Positions 1 to 9,600 of a DNA stretch of 64,000 nucleotides are shown here, in pieces. Position numbers and translations under genes: made by a program. Position 1 is the first letter of the stretch, and every line of letters starts with the position of its first letter. Where the stretch lies: the NCBI GenBank assembly GCA_034401795.1, contig CM067366.1, positions 70,114,514-70,178,513 of the forward strand, in the 5' to 3' direction. The stretch comes from Chaetoderma sp. LZ-2023a (lineage: Eukaryota; Mollusca; Caudofoveata; Chaetodermatida; Chaetodermatidae). The notes under the pieces were generated by a model. That model was not told the DNA's origin and ran no database searches. It saw only the letters and a program-made list of their open reading frames with translations.

Positions 1-465
1 TATTTCAATGTCAGCTTTTCACATGCGATCATCAGGCATCAAGCTTGTGTATAGATTCATCTAATGTTGTGTTGTGTGTGTCAACTAAGTCATATAGTGT
101 ACATACTCTTGCAGTGGTCACTGAAAATTAAACATATTTCTCTTCCACAAATGTTTGCTAAGCACACGGTCTTGGTTCATACAGCGTATATACTGAAGGT
201 GGGTTCACTCAATATTAACCCTTTAACACACAAGCTGGCTAAAAATGTCTTCTGCGGTGGTCTTAAGAAATGTCCATTTGCAGACCAAGAGAAAACAATT
301 TTTGAAAATTTATCATTGACATTCTTGGCTGGAGGACTGAGCCAGTGGTTCCATTGATAGCCTTTCAAAAATGGTCTCTTAGAAAGCATGTCAATTGAGC
401 CTAAATTCATTATTCTATAATTATCATTCTTATCATTCTTTTGTTATCCACATGTCCATTGTCAG
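1..465 (+). other. Pirin intron, 3' end
   Basis: Non-coding DNA upstream of the first visible pirin exon. It ends in an AG acceptor at 464-465. It contains a truncated TTAA-type MITE (215-390). No coding signal was seen. Confidence 0.7.
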
Positions 466-672
466 TGGATGACCGCTGGTCGAGGTGTTGTCCACTTGGA
501 AATGCCTCATGGTGACAAAGGTGGACATGGTCTTCAACTGTGGGTGAACCTGAGCAAGGAGAATAAAATGGTGCCACCAAGTTATCAAGAGCTACAAGAT
601 AAAGAGATTCCCAGAGCGAGCAAAGATGGTGTCACTGCAAAAATCATTGCCGGTGAAGCATTTAGCGTTAAG
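466..672 (+). CDS. PIR: Pirin exon a (metal-ligand exon)
   Basis: 69 codons, from Trp after the acceptor at 464-465 to Lys before GTATGC. It carries the cupin motif TAGRGVVHLEMPH with the His/Glu ligand pair, then HGLQLWVNLSKENKMVPP and the KDGVTAKIIAGEAFSVK segment. The frame is open at both ends, phase 0. Confidence 0.95.
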
Positions 673-3600
673 GTATGCACACTCCTGGTGTCAGCCACTC
701 AGTCAAATAATGAATCCGATCTGTCAATCAACCATTCTGTCAATTTCAAATAACCATTTTCAACTAATGTTACAATCCGATGTCACAATCAAAAGGTTTG
801 ACTTGAGAAATCAACTACGTATTTTGAAAACTAGGCAGCAACAACACCCAGTAAAATTCATTTCAAAATATTCAACAGCTTACCAAAAAAAATTTCTGTG
901 AATTGATAGCCTGTGAGTTCAGGGATCGATTGATCCCAACAACGGGCGAAGTGTGCCAGGGCTGAAGCTTACATGTAGCTAAAACTGGATTCCTCCATTA
1001 TGGCAAATTCATGTGTTATACCATCATGTACAAAGCCTGTGCTCCAGAAAATTCTGATGAGATGTGCTCAGATTCCATGGTACATGTATGGTCCATTAAA
1101 TGATGGGTTGAATTTCTCTACTAATCTTGATTTTCTGCAATGAAATCTTCAAAGATTGGCGACCATCGTCGATCACCTTGGTTAAACATCATCTTTTGAA
1201 GAACCACTGGCTTGATGTCAACCAAATTTGGCAGGAAGCATTCTTAGGCCATAGGTTTCAAATATGTTCAATGGAAGCTGATAGTCAATTTGGTCTATTG
1301 CCATCTTGGATGACCTAGTTCTTACAAAGATGACCTCTTCACCAGATTTGCTAAAGAGATCTCGAGAACATTTAGGAAATATGATTATGGACAAAGGGCC
1401 ATTCAAGTTGGTTCAATGGAAGTCGATCAGTTACAAACATGACAATCATCGACCAATCAAAATTATAGCTTAACTTTATGAAGTAAAACAAGCTGTTGTG
1501 ATACCCAGAACATCGGGTGCGTGCGTGCGTGCGTGCGTGCATGCGTGCGTGCATTTTTTCAATATTAACATTTTGCATTTAGCTCAACTTAGCAGTTCTT
1601 ATCTCATCTTTGATTTAGTATACTGGACCCAACCTGGGACACACACATCATTGTGATTGGAGGCCATCATACAATGATCTTGGGGTCAAAAGGGCAAAGG
1701 TCAAGGTTGTTGTGACATTGGTAAAAACTTTGGGACTTTTCAATATTAACATTTTGAACTTGTACACATACTTCCTTATAAGGAGAGGGCACGACACAAT
1801 GACCTTTGTGCTAAAAGGTCAAAGGTCAATATTATTGTGATGTTGGTAAATGACCTTTTTTAGCCTTAAAATTTTGCGTTTAACTCAACTTAGTAGTTCA
1901 TATCTCATGTTACTTATACTGTCCAGACCCAAAGTTAAGCACATGTTTCCTTATAATGAGATAGCATGACACAATGTCCTTCGGGGTTAAAAAGTCAAAG
2001 GTCATAGCGATACAAGACCGTTCAAACGAACGCATTTGTAGATCTGCGCAGTGGCCACATTGTAATTTTTAATTTTTAGAAATACCTTGAATCATTTCTG
2101 AGACTACTTTGCCGATGGCTGAATCCAGTTTATCAATCGATCATGTCACATGTAGGGTGTAATCAATTACATCATGAATAAGGGGATTTAGTCTCATTAA
2201 CACTTAATAGTCCGTCAAGTTGTACGAATTGTAGGTCTAAATCTACTATTTAATAAACATTCTGTTGAATATTTTGAAACTAATTTGACAGGGCGCTATG
2301 GCAGCAACAGCACCCAGTCAAAATATTCAACAGCTTTCCTGTATAGTTTTCTGGAAATTGGGATTCAGAAAGCACCGGGATCGATTGATCGCAACACAAG
2401 CAAAACGTGTGTGGAGCTTAGCTAGAGATGGGCAGGGAATAGCTAAAACTGGATTCATCCATTGATATACAAGACTCATCTAGTGTGTCTAGGGAAAGAG
2501 CTAAAACAAGTTTGTTCAAGAGAACCTGATAGTCGATTTGTCTGGCAACCATATCAGTTCCACAGACGTCTTTGTAAAAACTAGTTCATTTATACAAAAA
2601 CTTGTCTGCAACTACTTGAAGGAGCTGGTCAAAACTTCGCAAATATAATTGGGGATTAAGGACCATTTACGTTTGCTTATGGGAAGATTGTGTTAATAAA
2701 GCTAATGGTCATCATTGACCAATAAAAATTGAGCTGTGGCCATCATGGACCAATCAAAATTGAGCTATGCCCATCATCGACCAATCAAAATTAAGCTTTA
2801 GCTAGTTGATGGATTTATCATTTTGAAAGTGAAATTGTTATATACTGTATATATGTTTGTGATACAAATTTAACCATCTTACTGCTGAATCTTTGCAGAT
2901 GACATTCCATGAAGCATTATATCTTGATCTGCTGAACATTTTGAAAATAATTTGACTTAAAGTTGTTGGTGGCTAAGCCACCAACAGCTTTTAGTCAGAT
3001 TGTTTTCAAAATATTCAGCAAGTCAAAGAATTTGCTCATTGAAATTATTGTCTGGTGGCTTGCAGCAGTGAGACAGTTAATTCTTTCGCATTAGATCGAT
3101 CAAGTTTTGTAAACAAAAATGGTTGGTCCATGGAACACTTAGATTTTGTGCCATTTTATAGAAACACTGTCATGACTGTTAAAGATCTGCAAATGTGCTT
3201 GGCCGAATGACATGAAACTAATAAAATTCATCTTGGTGAAGAGCTAAACCTATTTTGTTCAAGAGAGTCTGGTTGGTCAATTTACTATAAGTTTTGTGAT
3301 ATTCAACAAACTATTTCATGTCTGGTCTTGTTAAGTGATGGTGTATTTCTGTGTTCAGATCAGCTCGATTGTTAAAGGGAAATTCCAGTGAAAATCGGGA
3401 ATAAGTCAACTAAAAATATACTATGATCCGAAATAGTTGCCGCAAAAAAATATAAAATACACTGTTCCATTGCCGATAAATAAATAAATAATAAAATGAA
3501 TATGCCCAAAACGCTCGAAAATGTGACTCATAGGCGCATCCATTTTCTCGCAACGAGAGCGAGAAACTGCGAGATTATGACGTCAACGACACACCAGCAA

Positions 3601-6600
3601 AATATCGCCAGCGCTTTTAGATTTACCTGTTTACTTCGCGTTATGAAGGCCGAATATTAATTAACCCTTTAATGACCAAATTCTGTCAGGAAAATCAGAA
3701 TATTTCCTTATTGAATGGCCATTTGCAGGCCAAGCGAAGACTATTTTTGAATATTGACCACTAGAATGGCTGGTTCGGTTACTGAGACAGTCGTTTTAGT
3801 TGTAAATTCTCAAAATAGCCTTCTTTTGACCTGCATCCTCAACTTGACGATTGCAGAGGCCAGTGCTGGCGTGAAATGGTTAAATCGCATCATGTCCGCA
3901 TGTCAAGCATGGGCTTGCAGTAATAGAAACGGTCATGGAAAGGGTACGGCAATTCACATTTTCAAATACCGGATCCACAGAAGCATCCGCATAAAAAGTG
4001 GCTAACTTAAAGATGGCTTCATAACATCGGCACTGGATGGATATCTTCCACATTTAAATTTGGAAGACACAAGTTTAGAACATATAGTCTGTATAATTTT
4101 AAAATAATGTGTCATGCATTTCAAAACAAAAGGCGCGGTACTTAATTTTAATATAACAGAATCAAACTCGACAATTAACGTCGTATTTGCTTGCATCAAT
4201 TGTAAAACGGGATTTGCAAACCAAAATGAAACGATGTCGCTGATTGCCCGGTCGGTCAATTATAGGCAACCGCTTAGCGGCTTACTTCGTAGACGCTAGT
4301 AGTTGACAGCTAGTAAATAATGACAAGTGTACGCTAGACATAATTAGTAGTTTAGTGCTTTCACACTATTGAAATCCAGCGTTATTAATCATTTACAATG
4401 TTTACTCCCAATTTTAAAATAACTATGCAGAGTGTTGAATATTCTGAATTAAATTTTCCTGGAATTATGTTGCAGTAGCTTCCGAACTAATTAGTTTCAC
4501 ACAATAGGCCTATGCAGGGTAAATTTTAAGCTTTCTGCTTTTCTGTCCTTGAAAGAGTTAACTAATTGATCCCAAATTTTTTAATGTTGACCCATATTTA
4601 CTGCCTGTTGAATATTTTGAAACTGGAATTTGACTGGAAGCAGAAGTTGCTATAGCAACAGCTTTCAGAGAAATTACAGTCAACATTTATTCAACTAACA
4701 TATTTTTCAAGACTTTGTTGTAGCTGGTTGATTGCAAACACGCTCCTGGCATAACCCTTCAATGTTTAAAAAAAATAGAAATTGCCCATAAGAAAACAAT
4801 TTTTGACAATTTAGCACTACAATGACTGGCGTGATCATCGGGACACTAATTGCACTTTAATTTCCTCCAAACACTGTGGCAAAGTGTCAGTTGTTTAGCC
4901 AGTACGCTAATTATCCACAAGATGCAAGATTTACCTCCCCTGGTTACGGCTATCCTCGATCGGGCAAACAGAGTAGGTGTGTCCGTGACGTCAACTGCTT
5001 GTCCAAAATGGCGCCTCTATCTACTGGTTACTTTAGCAATTTAAATTGAGGATATCTTTTTTAATTGTTGGCATAAAATTGTGCTCTTGGTCTCAAATTA
5101 ATACGGAAAATTAGTACTTTACGTCAGATGCATAAAATCCCCCAGTGGAATATCCCTTTAAATACAATGTTTTTTGTTTAAAAATGAATGATGACGTCAT
5201 AAACACACACTTATGATATAATAAAGCAAAATACACACTTCCGGGTTGCGAATCACGTGCAGTGACGTCACATAACAAGCCCATGTCATTTCTTGTATTA
5301 GGTCAATTAGAGATGTATTATGAGTTACACCAAGTGTTTTGAGGGGGTTACAGGATGTTACCACACATGCTACGCTCGGGGGATACCTTTTTATATAATT
5401 GTTTTCGCATGAAGAAACAGCCTGTACCCCCGTCAAACCACTGGTGTAACGAATTTATTACCCCTCAGACGTCGACGATAGAGATTTTTTCATAACGTGA
5501 CAATATAATTACCGTAGATAAGCAATTCAGGAATTAGACATCTCTAGGCTAGTTCTGCAAGAGTGAAATTGACACTTTTTGCCTTGGCTGTACGCCAAAA
5601 ACAACGTCTATGGTTGTGTTTACGCTAGAGAGTTGATCTGGAATAACATCATGTTTTGGTATGGGCTTGCTATAGACTAATTACTTCTACAATTAATTCT
5701 ATGAGTAATCAATTTCACATCGGTATGTTGATTTCCGTATGTAAGACGCTCGTCACACGGATCATTATTATCATGTCACAAAGAAATGTACAAGATTGCG
5801 ATCGATAATTAACTCGCCTTTTTTATGGCTATGAATAATTTGTCGTGTAATGCATTCGCTAGTCGACTATACGTTTTTTGTGGGATATATAACCTTGCTG
5901 CAATAACAGCTCCAGTCAAATTAGTTTCAAAATATGCAACATCGTTCGCCGTATAGTTGTCTTGAAATAGAGTCACTTGAAATTTTGAAATTCAACAATT
6001 CCGAAGCGGGTGCATATCCGCCATTTTAGCAACATGCATATCTTCTTCTTTTCGTTCGCTGATCATACCGCCATTCCTGTAAGTGACTATCGACATGATC
6101 ATAAGCGTTAAGTGCGTGGATCCATGGTTTATTAGAGTGCGCCGTGTGGCCTGGAACCTCCGTCTTCAGCACTTGAGGTTTCTGTCAGGGTTACCTCACC
6201 TTTACCTCCTTTAGTCGCCTCTTACGACACGCAGAGGATACAGAAGGTGTATTCTAAGCCCCACCTACAGGGCAAACATGCATATTATTATAATGAACTG
6301 TATGGCTAGCTGCACAGTAAAACTAAAACACGTTTTTCACTTGGGGGAATACCGTGTGGTATTGCCCTCGCATCAGGGAAATACCAGATCATCCATCCCT
6401 GATCTTAACCAATCAAATAACAGCATTTGGTCATGTGACATTACTGAGGGATTAATAAATGTCTACTCAAGATGCATATTTATAGTTCCCCTGGAATGAA
6501 CTTTTTACCATGCCTTTGAATTCTATATTATGTTGCAGTCGCCTATCTTTACAAAAACTCCGACTATGTATATTGATTTCAACATGCCCAATGGCACATC

Positions 6601-9600
6601 ACTAACTCAGGACATACCTCTCGGATGGAATGCATTTGTCTACGTTTTACAAGGGTCAGCAATGTTTGGTAAGTTTGGCTTGACTTCATTCATGACAACA
6701 AGATTCAAAGATGTTATGTTTTAAAACTAATTTGATTGATTTTTACCACACTTTCACACATACAAGTGTTTCACCTGATAATGTATGTTTGTATACGAAA
6801 CCTTGATAACCAGGTATTACATGTACTCAAGCCGGCCAAAAACAGCTTCTACAGTGATGCTGGGAAATGCCCATTTGCAGAGTAGAGTGGTCAGATTTGG
6901 TCAAGAAAATCAAAATATTTTCTTATTGAATGTCCATTTGCAGGCCAAGAGAGGACTATGTTTGGAAATTTACCACTGGAATAACTGGCTCTGTTATCGA
7001 GCCAGGCATGCCAGTGAGAAATTTGTAAAAATGGTCCTCTCTTGGCCTGCAAATGGACATTCGTCAAGACCACTGCAGAGGCCAGTTTTGGCTGGTTTAA
7101 CCATTAAAGGGTTAAATCATTACATATAATTTTCTCACCCATTAGAGTAATAAAGTAACTCTCTAATGACGTATGTTGGAATGAATGTATCACCATGCTC
7201 ACATCTCAAATGACATATGTTGGAATGAATGTATCACCATGCTCACATCTCTAATGACATATGTTGGAATGAATGTATCACCATGCTCACATCTCTAATG
7301 ACGGGAATCAATGTATCACCATGCTCACATCTCTAATGATGGGAATCAATGTATCACCATGCTCACATCTCTAATGACGTATGTTGGAATGAATGTATCA
7401 CCATGCTTACATCTCGAATGACGTATGTTGGAATGAATGTATTACCATGCAGACATCTCTAATGACGTATGTTGGAATGAATGTATCACCATGCTCACAT
7501 CTCAAATGACATATGTTGGAATGAATGTATCACCATGCTCACATCTCTAATGACATATGTTGGAATGAATGTATCACCATGCTCACATCTCTAATGACGT
7601 ATGTTGGAATGAATGTATCACCATGCTCACATCTCTAATGACGGGAATCAATGTATCACCATGCTCACATCTCTAATGACGGGAATCAATGTATCACCAT
7701 GCTCACATCTCTAATGACGTATGTTGGAATGAATGTATCACCATACTTACATCTCGAATGACGTATGTTGGAATGAATGTATTACCATGCAGACATCTCT
7801 AATGATGGGAATCAATGTATCACCATGCTGACATCTCTAATGACGTATGTTGGAATGAATGTATCACCATGCTCACATCTCTAATGACGTATATTGTAAT
7901 GAATGTATCACCATGCAGACATCTCTAATGACATATGTTGGAATGAATGTATCACCATGCTCACATCTCGAATGACGTATGTTGGAATCAATGTATCACC
8001 ATGCAGACATCTCTAATGACGTATGTTGGAATGAATGTATCACCATGCTGCCATCTCTAATGACGTATGTTGGAATCAATGTATCACCATGCTCACATCT
8101 CTAATGACGTATGTTGGAATCAATGTATCACCATGCTCACATCTCTAATGACGTATGTTGGAATGAATGTATCACCATGCTGACATCTCTAATGACGTAT
8201 GTTGGAATAAATGTATCACCATGCTCACATCTCTAATGACGTATGTTGGAATCAATGTATCACCATGCAGACATCTCTAATGACACATGTTGGAATGAAT
8301 GTATCACCATGCTGACATCTCTAATGATGTATGTTGTAATGAATGTATCACCATGCTCACATCTCTAATGATGTATGTTGTAATGAATGTATCACCATGC
8401 TCACATCTCTAGTGACGTATATTGTAATGAATGTATCACCATGCTCACATCTCTAATGACGTATGTTGGAATCAATGTATAAATCAACGCTCACGTCGCT
8501 GCCTGATTTAATCGCAAGCAGATGATGACCTATTTACTAGACCTGTTACCTAGCTGCAGTACCTGCAGCATGACTATGCTGCTTGTAGCTTTCTTGTATT
8601 ATTGACATAATTGCCGGCCAAGAGAAGACTATTGTTGACAATTTATCACTGGAATGACTGGCTCCATTATTTCACCAGCTATTCCAGCGTAAATTTTTTA
8701 GAAATTGTCATATTTTGGCCTGCAATTGGACATTTCTCAATCCAACTGCAGAAGCCATTCAAAGCTAAGTATTCAATGGAGCATCTTGTCGTGTTGTTTA
8801 TATACATGTATGTAGATTGTCTGAAATATTTAATCAGGAATATGAAGTCAATAGTCAAAGATATGTATTACCTTTAGGAAAAACCCTAAAAGCTACCGTT
8901 GTGATGGTGGTAATAATTAGAAAATTATTAAAGTTAGCCATAAAAGTGAGCAACATTGAATTCTGTTATGTTTACAAAGCAATCATCAGAACTAGTATTT
9001 CATAGTCTGATAATACTAATAACGTTGTGTCTATTTGAAGTGTTGTGCATTTTGTTTTATAGGTCCAGAGGGTAGTGAGAAGAAGGGTGATGTATACTGC
9101 ACTCTTGTTCTGGGTGAAGGTGATGGTCTCTATGTCCATAATAAGGTACTTTGTGTTTGAAATTGGAGTGGCATAGTTAGAAATGGATCCGTCGATTTAG
9201 CAACTTTCAGCAACATTGTATCCTTACACTGGTCTTTCTTCTACTGGGTCCTTAGAAGCTGGATATCTGGAAGTAATATTGTGTCTTAAAGGTTGATAGT
9301 TTGTTCAGGAAGCGTTGACTCGATCGTCATGATTCCAGCATATGTAATTTCTGCATACTTTTATTCTAAATGATAATATTACTTGTAACAAATGACCCAA
9401 TTCGCAATACGATTTTAATGACACCTGTTTTCATGTTCTTACGGTAATAGACGTGCAGGTATACTAGAAACAGTTACGCTAAGCACAGGTACACGTTTAT
9501 GAAATGTTAGTGACTCATTCCCTAGCCTCACCAACTGGGTAAATGGAGTAATCCATTTTAAGCTAAGCTCCACCCACTTTTTACGTGTATTGGAATCAAT

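Larger units (their letters stand above)
673..6538 (+). other. Pirin intron, repeat-rich (5.9 kb)
   Basis: No coding signal was found. Contents: HpA fragments (780-1010, 2108-2463, 4590-4700, 5880-5960), an HpB hairpin (2870-3080), a TTAA MITE (3661-3883), a GTGC microsatellite (1516-1552) and three diverged copies of a ~135-bp repeat (1620-2010). The segment 1127-1410 belongs to the long repeat family also seen at 21150-21550 and 31060-31330. Confidence 0.75.

Noticed and set aside
7164..8480. CRISPR-like regular repeats
   Set aside because: The repeats are directly adjacent with no unique spacers, and the host is a eukaryote.
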